A stretch of 64,000 nt of DNA from Pseudomonas sp. LS-2 (GTDB lineage Bacteria > Pseudomonadota > Gammaproteobacteria > Pseudomonadales > Pseudomonadaceae), in assembly GCF_003605735.1 (NCBI RefSeq), contig NZ_QXTJ01000045.1, positions 24,222-88,221 on the forward strand. The letters run 5' to 3'. A program made the translations under genes and the position numbers. The notes beneath the pieces were generated by a model, which was given only the letters and a program-made list of their open reading frames with translations, ran no database searches and was not told the DNA's origin. This document shows, piece by piece, positions 25,258 to 34,527 of the stretch (position 1 is the first letter of the stretch; each line of letters starts with the position of its first letter).

Positions 25258-28200
25258 ATGTTCGACACTCTGCTGATCGCCAACCGCGGCGCCATTGCCT
25301 GCCGCATTCTGCGTACCCTTCGTGCCTTGAACGTCGAAGGCGTCGCAGTTTATTCCGAAGCCGACGCCGCCAGTCTGCACATTCTTGAAGCCGATCAGGC
25401 GCACAGCCTGGGTGAAGGCGGCGCTGCCGGGACTTACCTGGCAGTGGACAAGATCCTCGCCATCGCCCAATCGACCGGCGCCAAGGCGATTCACCCCGGT
25501 TACGGATTTCTCTCAGAGAACGCAGCGTTCGCCCAGTCTTGCGAAGACGCGGGAATCGCCTTTGTCGGCCCGACGCCTGAGCAACTGCGGGTATTCGGCC
25601 TCAAGCACACGGCTCGCGCCCTGGCCAAACAGCACGGCGTACCGATGCTCGAAGGCACCGAGCTGCTGGACAGCGTTGAAACGGCGTTGAGCGCGGCTCA
25701 AGCCATCGGCTACCCGGTGATGCTGAAAAGCACCGCAGGCGGCGGTGGCATCGGCATGCGTGTGTGCCGAAGTGCCAGCGAACTGAGTGAGTCGTTCGAG
25801 GCGGTCAAACGTCTGGGGCAGAACAATTTCAGCGACGCGGGCGTCTTCATCGAGAAATACATCCAGCGCGCTCGCCATCTGGAAGTTCAGGTGTTCGGCG
25901 ACGGTCAGGGCGAGGTGATTGCCCTTGGCGTTCGTGACTGCTCGGTGCAGCGCCGCAACCAGAAGGTCCTCGAAGAGACCCCCGCGCCGAACCTGCCGGA
26001 AGGAATGGCCGAGGCGCTATGCGCCGCGGCGATCAAGCTGGCGAAAGCGGTCAGTTATCGCAGCGCGGGCACTGTGGAATTCGTGTTCGACAGCGACGAT
26101 CAGCGTTTCTATTTTCTGGAAGTGAACACCCGATTGCAGGTTGAGCACGGTGTGACCGAACAGGTCTGGGCCGTGGATCTGGTGAGCTGGATGATCCAGC
26201 TGGCGGCGGGTGACTTGCCGCCGCTGGCGGAACTTCAAGCCAGCCTCAAACCGAGCGGCCACGCCATTCAAGCGCGCTTGTACGCCGAAGATCCGGGCCG
26301 GGATTTCCAGCCGAGCCCCGGCCTGCTGACCTCGGTTCAGTTCCCCCCCGCCGACGGCAAACACCTGCGCATCGATACCTGGGTCGAGGCCGGTTGCGAG
26401 ATTCCGCCGTTCTTCGATCCGATGATCGCCAAGGTCATCAGTTGGGCGCCTGACCGCGACGCCGCCAGTGCAGGGTTGACTCAAGCGCTGGGCGACACGC
26501 GCCTCTATGGGGTCGAGACCAACCGCGACTATCTGCGTCAGATCATCACGGATGCCCCCTTTGCCAGCGGTCAGCCCTGGACCCGCTGCCTGGAAGGTCT
26601 GGTGTATCGCGCCGACACCTTCGAAGTGCTGAGCGGGGGTACGCTAACCAGCGTCCAGGACTATCCGGGGCGTATTGGCTACTGGGCCGTTGGCGTTCCC
26701 CCTTCGGGTCCGATGGACAGCCGTTCGTTGCGCCTGGGCAATCGCTTGCTCGGGAATCCGCAAGGATGCGCTGCGCTGGAAATCACCATGAGCGGTCCGA
26801 TGCTGCGGTTCAACACCGACGCTGTGATTGCGGTGACTGGCGCGGTGATTCCGGTGACGCTGGATGGCCAAGCGCAGCCGATGAACCAGTCGTTGCGGAT
26901 AAAGGCAGGTTCGACATTGGCGCTTGGCACTATCGCAGGGGCTGGCGCTCGCAGTTATCTGTGCCTGCGCGGCGGGCTGGATGTGCCGGATTACCTGGGC
27001 AGCAAAAGCACCTTCACCCTCGGGCAATTTGGCGGACACGGCGGCCGAGCGCTGCGCGCCGGGGACGTGCTGCACCTCTGCCCGCTGACTGATCGTAGCG
27101 ACGGTCGACAACTGCCTGCCGAACAGGTCGCCCCGTTGCCAGCGGTGCGTGATATCCGGGTGATCTATGGCCCGCATGGCGCGCCGGAATACTTCACAGA
27201 GAACTACATCGATACGTTCTTCGCCACGGACTGGGAAGTCCATTTCAACTCCAGCCGCACCGGCGTGCGCCTGATCGGGCCGAAGCCTGAATGGGTCCGT
27301 GCTGACGGTGGCGAGGCCGGATTGCACCCCTCGAACATTCATGACAACCCGTATGCAATCGGTGCGGTGGATTTCACGGGGGACATGCCGGTGATCCTTG
27401 GGCCGGACGGGCCGAGTCTGGGTGGGTTCGTGTGCCCGGTGACGATCATCGAAGCCGATCTTTGGCAGTTGGGGCAGCTCAAGGCCGGGGATAAAGTGCG
27501 CTTTCGTCCGGTCAGTGTCGACACAGCTCGCACGCTTTTGTGCAGGAGTGAGCTTGCTTGCGATAGCGAGAGTACAGACGACAGAGATGGGGTGAACGTC
27601 CCGGACGCATCGCGAGCAAGCTCACTCCTACAGGGAGGGGGTACATCCGAAATATCTTCATTTGGAGAAACGTCGCAATCGCGGGCAAGCGCGCTGCTAC
27701 AGTCGCCGATTGTGCTGGACATCGGGGAAAGCGACACGCGCCTCGTCGCCCGTCTCTCCGGCGACACCCATCTGCTGCTGGAAATAGGCGCACCTGAACT
27801 TGATCTGGTCCTGCGCTTCCGCGGCCACGCCCTGATGCAGGCGCTGGAAAGCAAAAACCTGCAAGGCGTGATCGACCTGACGCCGGGCATCCGTTCGCTG
27901 CAAGTGCACTACCAGCCTGAGCAACTGCCGCTTGCCGACCTGTTGAACATCGTCGCTGGCGAATGGGACGACGTCTGCGCCAGCAAGAACCTCGAAGTGC
28001 CGTCACGCATCGTTCACTTGCCATTGTCCTGGGACGATCCGGCCTGTCAGCTGGCAATCGAAAAGTACATGACCACGGTGCGCAAGGACGCCCCCTGGTG
28101 CCCGAGCAATCTGGAATTCATCCGGCGCATCAACGACCTGCCCAATCTGGACGAAGTCCAGCGCACGGTGTTCGACGCCAGCTATCTGGTGATGGGCCTT

Positions 28201-28953
28201 GGCGACGTCTACCTCGGCGCGCCGGTGGCCACGCCGCTGGATCCGCGTCATCGTCTGGTGACCACCAAATACAACCCGGCCCGCACCTGGACCGCCGAGA
28301 ACTCGGTCGGCATCGGCGGCGCCTACATGTGCGTCTATGGCATGGAAGGTCCCGGCGGTTATCAGTTCGTCGGTCGCACGCTGCAGATGTGGAATCGCTA
28401 CCGCGCCGTCGAAGCCTTCGGTGGCAAACCGTGGCTGCTGCGCTTCTTCGACCAGATCCGTTTCTACCCGGTCAGCGCCGATGAACTGCTGAAGATTCGT
28501 CGCGACTTCCCCTTGGGTCGCTACCCGCTGCAAATCGAAGACAGCACGCTCAATCTGGCTGACTATCAGGCGTTTCTCGCCCAAGAAGCCGAGAGCATCG
28601 CGGCCTTCCGCAGCCAGCAGCAAGGCGCATTCAACGCCGAGCGCGAGCGCTGGATCGCCAACGGTCAGGCGACCTTCGAGAGCGATGAAGCAGTCGCCGA
28701 AGCCACCGAAGAAGCCGCGTTGCACGCAGGTCAGACCAGTGTCGACAGCCATATCGCCGGCAACCTCTGGCAAGTGCAGGTCAGCGTCGGCCAGCGCGTC
28801 GAGGCCGGTGACACACTGGTGATTCTGGAGTCGATGAAAATGGAAATCCCCCTGCTTGCGCCGGTGGCCGGCGTGGTCGGCGAAGTGCGCGTACAGCCCG
28901 GCTCTGCGGTGCGCGCCGGGCAACGGGTCGTCGTGCTCGAGCCATGCGAGTGA
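25258..28953 (+). CDS. Guanidine/urea carboxylase with in-frame REP insertion
   Basis: Biotin-dependent carboxylase, 1231 residues. It is annotated as urea carboxylase in many genomes but, behind a guanidine-I riboswitch and beside DUF1989 genes, it is probably a guanidine carboxylase. Order: biotin carboxylase (residues 1-450, ATP-grasp loop MLKSTAGGGGIGMRV at about 157, EVNTRLQVEHGVTE), KipA-like half of the carboxyltransferase (about 455-758), an insertion (about 761-815) encoded by REP sequence, the KipI-like half (about 816-1060, from SPIVLDIGESDTRLVAR), and a biotinyl domain with Lys in VILESMKMEIPL (about 1193). The frame stays open through the insertion, which falls in the linker between the two carboxyltransferase halves. 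No allophanate hydrolase follows. Confidence 0.92.
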   Translation: MFDTLLIANRGAIACRILRTLRALNVEGVAVYSEADAASLHILEADQAHSLGEGGAAGTYLAVDKILAIAQSTGAKAIHPGYGFLSENAAFAQSCEDAGIAFVGPTPEQLRVFGLKHTARALAKQHGVPMLEGTELLDSVETALSAAQAIGYPVMLKSTAGGGGIGMRVCRSASELSESFEAVKRLGQNNFSDAGVFIEKYIQRARHLEVQVFGDGQGEVIALGVRDCSVQRRNQKVLEETPAPNLPEGMAEALCAAAIKLAKAVSYRSAGTVEFVFDSDDQRFYFLEVNTRLQVEHGVTEQVWAVDLVSWMIQLAAGDLPPLAELQASLKPSGHAIQARLYAEDPGRDFQPSPGLLTSVQFPPADGKHLRIDTWVEAGCEIPPFFDPMIAKVISWAPDRDAASAGLTQALGDTRLYGVETNRDYLRQIITDAPFASGQPWTRCLEGLVYRADTFEVLSGGTLTSVQDYPGRIGYWAVGVPPSGPMDSRSLRLGNRLLGNPQGCAALEITMSGPMLRFNTDAVIAVTGAVIPVTLDGQAQPMNQSLRIKAGSTLALGTIAGAGARSYLCLRGGLDVPDYLGSKSTFTLGQFGGHGGRALRAGDVLHLCPLTDRSDGRQLPAEQVAPLPAVRDIRVIYGPHGAPEYFTENYIDTFFATDWEVHFNSSRTGVRLIGPKPEWVRADGGEAGLHPSNIHDNPYAIGAVDFTGDMPVILGPDGPSLGGFVCPVTIIEADLWQLGQLKAGDKVRFRPVSVDTARTLLCRSELACDSESTDDRDGVNVPDASRASSLLQGGGTSEISSFGETSQSRASALLQSPIVLDIGESDTRLVARLSGDTHLLLEIGAPELDLVLRFRGHALMQALESKNLQGVIDLTPGIRSLQVHYQPEQLPLADLLNIVAGEWDDVCASKNLEVPSRIVHLPLSWDDPACQLAIEKYMTTVRKDAPWCPSNLEFIRRINDLPNLDEVQRTVFDASYLVMGLGDVYLGAPVATPLDPRHRLVTTKYNPARTWTAENSVGIGGAYMCVYGMEGPGGYQFVGRTLQMWNRYRAVEAFGGKPWLLRFFDQIRFYPVSADELLKIRRDFPLGRYPLQIEDSTLNLADYQAFLAQEAESIAAFRSQQQGAFNAERERWIANGQATFESDEAVAEATEEAALHAGQTSVDSHIAGNLWQVQVSVGQRVEAGDTLVILESMKMEIPLLAPVAGVVGEVRVQPGSAVRAGQRVVVLEPCE
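27540..27702. repeat. REP doublet plus third REP unit inside the carboxylase gene
   Basis: Left unit GCAGGAGTGAGCTTGCTTGCGA (from 27542) and right unit TCGCGAGCAAGCTCACTCCT (from 27610) form a REPIN. A third unit CGCGGGCAAGCGCGCTGCTACAG (27680-27702) belongs to the subtype seen at 44865-44956. The whole block is translated in frame as a 55-residue Ser/Ala/Asp-rich peptide of the carboxylase. Confidence 0.9.
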
Positions 28954-29274
28954 CCAGCACGAACACGTTTGTTGACGCTATATATAGCTAGCACCTTGTA
29001 ACCCCGTGACAACGCCATAGTGAACGCTCATTCACTTGGCGTTGTTCCCATGCCCCACAGCAATAGCCCATCCCCGCCCATAACAGTGTGCAAGCCCGGC
29101 CAGGCCCGTTTACCGATGCGAATGAGGCACACCGCTTGCTGGCCGGCACCTCACTCGCAGGTCACATAAAGAACTACAGACTGAGCAACCGCACTACAAA
29201 CGGCCATGGCGCAAAAGGGTGGCCGCAGGCTAGCATGTGAGACTCAATGGATTACTTATTCAATCGGACTGGTC
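28954..29274. other. Carboxylase-diguanylate cyclase intergenic region with long imperfect hairpin
   Basis: No gene is recognised. An imperfect inverted repeat sits at 29010-29047: CAACGCCATAGTGAA pairs with TTCACTTGGCGTTG across a 6-base loop, with one internal mismatch region. It could terminate the guanidine operon, although there is no U-run, or be an operator. A second weaker inverted pair (CCGGCCAG ... CTGGCCGG) lies at about 29097-29146. Confidence 0.5.
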
Positions 29275-30756
29275 ATGCCCCTTCGCTTCACGCTCCACTC
29301 ACGACGCCCCCTGCTGTTGCCGTTGGTGATCCTACTGGGGAGCGGTTTTCTCGCGACATCCTTGCTGAGCTACTTCGCCTCTCGAGACGCGATCCGCGAC
29401 AGCATCGTCAACACCGAACTGCCGCTGACGTCGGACACGGTGTACTCCGAGATTCAGAAGGACCTGGTGCGGCCCGTGTTGCTGTCCTCGATGATGGCCC
29501 GCGATACGTTCGTGCGCGACTGGGTGGTAGCGGGTGAGAAAGACGAGCAGCAGATGACCCGTTACCTCAAGGAGGTGATGGATCACTATGGCGCCTTCAC
29601 CGCGTTTTTCATTTCCGATCAAAGCCTGACGTATTACCAGGCCAAAGGCGTGCTGAAAAAGATCAGCCCCGATGAACCTCGAGATACCTGGTATTACCGG
29701 GTTCGCGACATGGCCGACCCGTACGAAATCAACGTCGACCCGGACATGGCCAACAAGGACAACCTGACCTTCTTCATCAATTACAAGGTCTTCGACTACA
29801 ACGACAACTTCATCGGCGCCACGGGCGTGGGCCTGACCGTAGATGCCGTGATCAAGCTGATTGACCGTTACCAGCAGCGCTATCAGCGCAGTGTGTATTT
29901 CGTCGACACCTTCGGCCGGCTGGTGCTGACCGGCGCCGAAGGTGGCCCCAATGGCGCGAAGATCGGGCAGGTGCTGCGCGAACTGCCTGAGCTCAAGCAA
30001 TTGCAGGAGCAGATGCCCAAGCCGCAGAGCGGCAGCTATCAATACGAGTCACTGGACGAGGCGCACTTTCTCAACGTGCGTTACATCCCCGAGTTGAACT
30101 GGTACCTGTTCGTCGACAAACGCGAAGACGGGGCGCTCAACGAGATTCGTGAGTCGCTGTACGTGAACCTGTCGATCTGTCTGGCGGTGCTGGTATTGGT
30201 GCTGTATCTGCTCAACCGGGTCATACGCCGATTCCAGTTGCGCATCGAAACCCAGGCCATGCTCGACAGCCTGACGGGCCTGCCCAATCGTCGAGGCTTC
30301 GATCAAATGGCCATGAACGCCATCGAGAACGCGCGGCGCGAACACAAGGCGCTCTCGGCGATGCTGCTGGACCTCGATCATTTCAAGCGTCTGAACGATA
30401 CCCATGGCCACCTCGCCGGAGATGAAGTGCTCACCGGCTTCGCCGATGACGTCAGGCGCTGCCTGCGAGACAGCGACATCATTTGCCGATGGGGTGGCGA
30501 GGAGTTCATCATCCTGCTCAAGGACACCAACAGCAGTGGTGCCCGACGCGTCGCCGAGAAGATTCGCCTGCTCGCCGAGCAACACACCTACGTGTTCACA
30601 GGCGCTGCCCTGCAAGTCACTGTTAGCCTTGGGCTGACTGAACTGCATCCCGACGATACCCTGCAAAGCCTGATTGCCCGGGCTGACCAGGCGCTCTACA
30701 GCGCCAAGCAGAACGGCCGCAATCGGGTGTGTACGGAAATGGCTGAACCGGCATGA
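29275..30756 (+). CDS. Membrane-bound diguanylate cyclase
   Basis: GGDEF protein that makes cyclic di-GMP, 493 residues. The start at 29275 (MPLRFTLHSRRPLLLP) follows family form. A membrane helix (about 12-34), a large periplasmic Cache-like sensor (about 40-290), a second helix (about 295-318, LSICLAVLVLVLYLLNRV) and a GGDEF domain (about 335-490) with active-site RWGGEEF. An RDSD inhibitory site lies exactly five residues before GGEEF, so product inhibition is expected. The sensed ligand is unknown. Its stop overlaps the start of the next small gene (ATGA). Confidence 0.93.
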   Translation: MPLRFTLHSRRPLLLPLVILLGSGFLATSLLSYFASRDAIRDSIVNTELPLTSDTVYSEIQKDLVRPVLLSSMMARDTFVRDWVVAGEKDEQQMTRYLKEVMDHYGAFTAFFISDQSLTYYQAKGVLKKISPDEPRDTWYYRVRDMADPYEINVDPDMANKDNLTFFINYKVFDYNDNFIGATGVGLTVDAVIKLIDRYQQRYQRSVYFVDTFGRLVLTGAEGGPNGAKIGQVLRELPELKQLQEQMPKPQSGSYQYESLDEAHFLNVRYIPELNWYLFVDKREDGALNEIRESLYVNLSICLAVLVLVLYLLNRVIRRFQLRIETQAMLDSLTGLPNRRGFDQMAMNAIENARREHKALSAMLLDLDHFKRLNDTHGHLAGDEVLTGFADDVRRCLRDSDIICRWGGEEFIILLKDTNSSGARRVAEKIRLLAEQHTYVFTGAALQVTVSLGLTELHPDDTLQSLIARADQALYSAKQNGRNRVCTEMAEPA

Positions 30757-30971
30757 ACCCTACGCCAACAGGCTCCGATATCTGTCCCGTCTGCGGTCAA
30801 AGCAACCGCTGTACGCTGGCCGATCCGCGCACTGTCGATCAGGCGTGCTGGTGTTTTACAGAAACCATCGACCCTGCTGTTCTGGCGGCATTGCCGCAAG
30901 AGCTGAAAGACAAAGCGTGTCTGTGTCCGCGGTGTGCGGGGTTGGTTGAAGTGCAGTCGCTCACCGAATGA
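30753..30971 (+). CDS. Cysteine-rich CWC family protein
   Basis: 72-residue protein with CPVCGQSNRC near the N-terminus, the CWCF motif near residue 32 and CLCPRC near residue 57, the pattern of the small CWC family, probably metal-binding. It overlaps the diguanylate cyclase stop by four bases and precedes an rRNA pseudouridine synthase, a common Pseudomonas order. Function unknown. Confidence 0.85.
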   Translation: MNPTPTGSDICPVCGQSNRCTLADPRTVDQACWCFTETIDPAVLAALPQELKDKACLCPRCAGLVEVQSLTE

Positions 30972-31061
30972 TCGAGCATCGGTAACAGAGACCGCAGATC
31001 CTTCATCCGAACCGCCAATGGCTTAACATCCGCATACCTCAAATATCCGCACGAAACCGCC

Positions 31062-31754
31062 ATGCGCCTCGACCGATTCCTCAGCAACCTCCCCCGCTTC
31101 AGCCGCAAGGACGTGCGCTTCGCGCTGCTTGCTGACCGGGTCAAGGTCGATGGCCGGACGATCAGAGACCCGTTGCATGAAGTCCGCGAGTTCAGTGAGA
31201 TCCTGCTCGACGATGAAGTACTCCAGATCGGCAAACCCGCCCGCTACTTCATGCTGCACAAACCGCAGGGCTGCGTCAGCGCAACGGTCGACCCCGAGCA
31301 CCCAACCGTTCTGGACCTGATTCACGAACCCGACAAACACGATCTGCACATCGCCGGTCGCCTGGACTTCAACACCTCGGGCCTGATGCTGATCACCAAC
31401 GACGGCCAGTGGTCGCGTCGCCTGACCCAGCCAGTGACCAAGCTGCCGAAGATCTACTACATCGAAACCGAACGGGAAATGGGTGAGCATTACGTCGCAA
31501 AATTCGCCCAAGGTTTTTACTTCGCCTTCGAGGATCTCACCACTCAGCCTGCGCACCTGACCCTCCTCGACAGCCATCGCGCACGGCTCAGCATCGTCGA
31601 AGGCCGCTATCATCAGGTCAAACGCATGTTCGGGTTCTACGACAACAAGGTGACGCGCCTGCACCGGGAAAGCATGGGGCCGCTGGCCCTGGACCCCGCG
31701 CTAGAGCCCGGTGAGTATCGGGCTCTGACGGCTGAAGAGATTCAGCAGATCTGA
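31062..31754 (+). CDS. RsuA-family rRNA pseudouridine synthase
   Basis: 230 residues. It has an N-terminal S4 RNA-binding domain (MRLDRFLSNLPRFSRKDV... DRVKVDGRTI) and a catalytic domain with Asp in AGRLDFNTSGLMLITNDG and the C-terminal GRYHQVKRMFG motif. This matches the RsuA branch, which modifies U516 of 16S rRNA in E. coli. Assignment to that exact site is by similarity only. Confidence 0.92.
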   Translation: MRLDRFLSNLPRFSRKDVRFALLADRVKVDGRTIRDPLHEVREFSEILLDDEVLQIGKPARYFMLHKPQGCVSATVDPEHPTVLDLIHEPDKHDLHIAGRLDFNTSGLMLITNDGQWSRRLTQPVTKLPKIYYIETEREMGEHYVAKFAQGFYFAFEDLTTQPAHLTLLDSHRARLSIVEGRYHQVKRMFGFYDNKVTRLHRESMGPLALDPALEPGEYRALTAEEIQQI

Positions 31755-32065
31755 GGTCTTTCGACCGCCCGGCAGATCATGTAGGACAATTCGCGAATGG
31801 CACTTGCGGCATCCTCCATCCCCTGCTTGAATCCAATCGTCGGTCCACATGTGACCGGAGAGTCACGAGCGCATTCTAAGAAACCCTTTGTCGTCACGAG
31901 CGCCCTCAGACGCCACGTTCGCCAAACAGCCCGCCAATAACAATACCTGTCGGACAGACCGTCCCGGACCGACAAGGGCCCCTTTTTCAAGGCATTGCCT
32001 ACCTGTCACGAAACTTGTGCAACGATGTTGCGCGCACACCTGTTTTAACGTCAGGAGACATGGAT
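31755..32065. other. Intergenic region upstream of rhlA
   Basis: About 310 bases with no supported ORF, RNA or clear promoter motif. It presumably contains the rhlA promoter. No quorum-sensing lux-box-like palindrome was recognised. Confidence 0.4.
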
Positions 32066-32950
32066 ATGAGGCCAGAAATCGCTGTGCTTGATATACAGGG
32101 CCAGTTTCGGGTTTACACGGAGTTCTATCGCGCAGATGCCGCAGAAAAGACCATCATCATGGTCAACGGCTCACTGGCCACTACAGCATCTTTCGCACAG
32201 ACCGTCCGCAACCTGCACCCGCAATTCAACGTGGTGCTCTACGACCAGCCTTACGCGGGCAAATCAAAGCCTCACAACATCCACGAAAGGCCGCTGACCA
32301 AAGAAACGGAAGGTCGGATCCTGCTGGAATTGATCGACCACTTTAATGCCGAACACATCATGTCGTTCTCATGGGGCGGCGCTGCGGCACTGGTTGCATT
32401 GGCTCATCGGCCGAAGCGGATCGAGAAGGCCGTCATCAGCTCGTTCTCGCCAGTGATCAACGAACATATGCGCGACTACCTCGAACGCGGCCAGCAGCAT
32501 TTGGGCGCCTTTGACCGTTTCGAAGTCGGCACGCTGATCAACAGCACCATCGGCAAACACCTGCCATCGCTGTTCAAGCGTTTCAACTACAAGCACGTGA
32601 GCTCCCTGGACCTGCACGAATACGCGCAGATGCACCACCACATCAACCACGTCCTGGACGCCAGCACCCACAATCAGATCAAGGCCGCCAAACGCATCAA
32701 CGTTCCGGTCATGTTCATGAACGGGGAATGGGACGAATACACCGCCGCACCCGATGCCAGGCTATTCGCCAATCACATCCGTGATTGCCACTTCACCACG
32801 ATCCAGAACGCCGGACATTTTCTGGACATGGAACACAAGGCCGCTTGCGTGGAGTCCCAGAACGCCCTGATGAGCTTCCTCACCCCGGCACCGGAACCGA
32901 GCCGCAACCGCTACCGACAGGCACAGACGCACCATGCATTTGCAATCTGA
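32066..32950 (+). CDS. rhlA: HAA synthase RhlA (3-(3-hydroxyalkanoyloxy)alkanoate synthesis)
   Basis: Alpha/beta-hydrolase-fold enzyme that joins two 3-hydroxyacyl chains into HAA, a surfactant and the lipid part of rhamnolipids. Segments match P. aeruginosa RhlA: MVNGSLATTASFAQT, FNVVLYDQPYAGKS, SFSWGGAAALVALAHRP (nucleophile Ser in SWG), FMNGEWDEYT and NAGHFLDMEHKAA (catalytic His). The start at 32066 (MRPEIAV) has AGGAG at 8 bases; the ATG six bases earlier is too close to the site. It has 294 residues. No rhlB rhamnosyltransferase follows, so free HAA is the likely product, as known for P. syringae. Confidence 0.92.
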   Translation: MRPEIAVLDIQGQFRVYTEFYRADAAEKTIIMVNGSLATTASFAQTVRNLHPQFNVVLYDQPYAGKSKPHNIHERPLTKETEGRILLELIDHFNAEHIMSFSWGGAAALVALAHRPKRIEKAVISSFSPVINEHMRDYLERGQQHLGAFDRFEVGTLINSTIGKHLPSLFKRFNYKHVSSLDLHEYAQMHHHINHVLDASTHNQIKAAKRINVPVMFMNGEWDEYTAAPDARLFANHIRDCHFTTIQNAGHFLDMEHKAACVESQNALMSFLTPAPEPSRNRYRQAQTHHAFAI

Positions 32951-33127
32951 CCGTGAAGGTCTCAAGGAACGGATTCATTCGCCTACGCCCGTCCTCCAGC
33001 CGTCGACGAATGAATCCCGAACCTTCCCGCTTTACACCCGTAATCCCCACTGATTTCCCCGCGCAGCATTTAACGCTTCAAATCACCGGCCACTTCTGGT
33101 ACAAAGTCGCCGCTGAAAGCGTCAAAA

Positions 33128-33201
33128 GCGGGTGTCGTATAATGGCATTACTCCAGCTTCCCAAGCTGATAACGAGGGTTCGATTCCCTTCACCCGCTCC
33201 A
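33128..33201 (+). tRNA. tRNA-Gly (anticodon CCC)
   Basis: 74-base cloverleaf. Acceptor GCGGGTG (33128-33134) pairs with CACCCGC (33191-33197), then discriminator T and encoded CCA. The anticodon loop TTCCCAA gives CCC, and the T-arm GAGGGTTCGATTCCCTTC is present. It stands alone and precedes a block of lower-GC accessory genes. Confidence 0.95.
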
Positions 33202-33492
33202 GTCTTTTCAAGGGTTTCAGGCGTGTCAGCGTGATCCCAGGCGATATTGGTGACAGTTGCGGGGTGAGCGCGCAACCAAATACCGTTCTGTTACCCTGGA
33301 CTCATCACGGATAAGGGGCTGCCTCTTCCAAACTCAGCCACCAAGGCGAGATTTCAGGCCAGATTGCTGATCTGCGAATCCCCGGATTGGGTTCAAAGTC
33401 CTTTGCAACAAAGCCGATACAAAGCAAAATATGCCCACCCATCTGCTATCGCGGCAGTTTCAGGGATGACGTATCGGTTTTAGGGGATTTGC
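33202..33492. other. Intergenic region after tRNA-Gly
   Basis: About 290 bases with no supported gene. No copy of the tRNA 3' end was found by eye further downstream, and there is no integrase next to the tRNA. Confidence 0.4.
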
Positions 33493-34527
33493 GTGCGCAA
33501 CCGTGGTAATTGTTTCGACATCATCAGGCATATCGCCGCCTTACTTGTGCTTATCAGCCATCATTTCGTTCTGTCCGGCAAAGCAGAGCCGATCATCCCC
33601 GGGTATAACTCTCTCGGAGGAATCGCGGTAATCAGCTTTTTCGCAATATCCGGATTCTTGATCACCCGAAGTTTCATCGACTCTTCCTGCCTTAAAAGCT
33701 ACGCAATCAAGCGAATCGCACGCATCTTTCCTGCGCTCATCATGTGCGCTTTCGTGATGGTCTACGTCATGGGTAGCGTTCCTGCGTTCGGCGGAGGGGC
33801 GTCCTACGTCACTACACCGGGAGCGCTGATAGACTTCTTGAGGATAAGCGTGATGGGCCGTGCGGATATCCAGCCGCTGACCGCCGGGCTGGTATTCTCG
33901 GAATCGCTGAACGGCAGTCTCTGGACGTTAAAAATTGAGTTCGCACTGTACTGCGTCACTGCCTTGGCGCTGGTGCTGGTCCGCAAACCTTTGGTCCCGC
34001 TCCTAATGATTCTGGCTCTTTGCGTTGTGTACAGCGCATGCTCAGCGTCTCAGCATCCGCTGGCAGCAAAGTTGGCCATTTACTCGATAGTAAGCATCGC
34101 CTTCTGGACTGGCTCTCTGATGCACTTTCTGCGTCAAGGCTTGTATCAGCGTTCGACAAACATGCTGGTAACAATCGCCGCGCTTGTGATAATGATTGTT
34201 GCGTTCAAAGTTGGGCTAACGTGGATATTGGCAACGATCAGCTTCAGCCTCCTGACGCTGACGTTAGGAACGATCCTTACGGACCGCTTGATCAAATCCC
34301 GCTTCGACATCTCATACGGACTTTATTTGTATGCATTTCCCATTCAACAGCTGGTCATCAATCACGCTGGCTTAGGCTTTTATCAGTCAATGCTCATTTC
34401 GGCGGTGCTCACTACGGTCTTTGCATCCGCCTCATGGGTGTTTGTTGAAAAGCCTATCCTGAGCTATGCGCGCAGCAAATACGGATCGACAAAACTGCAG
34501 GCCAGCGAGGCCGTTGCAGGGTCGTGA
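33493..34527 (+). CDS. Acyltransferase family 3 (OafA-like) membrane protein
   Basis: 344-residue polytopic protein starting with GTG at 33493 behind an AGGGG site. The N-terminal motif FDIIRHIAALLVLISHHFVLSG carries the Arg and catalytic-type His of membrane O-acyltransferases (PF01757). About ten membrane helices follow, including TARIFPALI-like basic segment IKRIARIFPALI after helix 2. Such enzymes acetylate O-antigen or exopolysaccharide sugars. Codon use is less GC-biased than in the flanking core genes, suggesting acquisition. Substrate unknown. Confidence 0.88.
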   Translation: MRNRGNCFDIIRHIAALLVLISHHFVLSGKAEPIIPGYNSLGGIAVISFFAISGFLITRSFIDSSCLKSYAIKRIARIFPALIMCAFVMVYVMGSVPAFGGGASYVTTPGALIDFLRISVMGRADIQPLTAGLVFSESLNGSLWTLKIEFALYCVTALALVLVRKPLVPLLMILALCVVYSACSASQHPLAAKLAIYSIVSIAFWTGSLMHFLRQGLYQRSTNMLVTIAALVIMIVAFKVGLTWILATISFSLLTLTLGTILTDRLIKSRFDISYGLYLYAFPIQQLVINHAGLGFYQSMLISAVLTTVFASASWVFVEKPILSYARSKYGSTKLQASEAVAGS

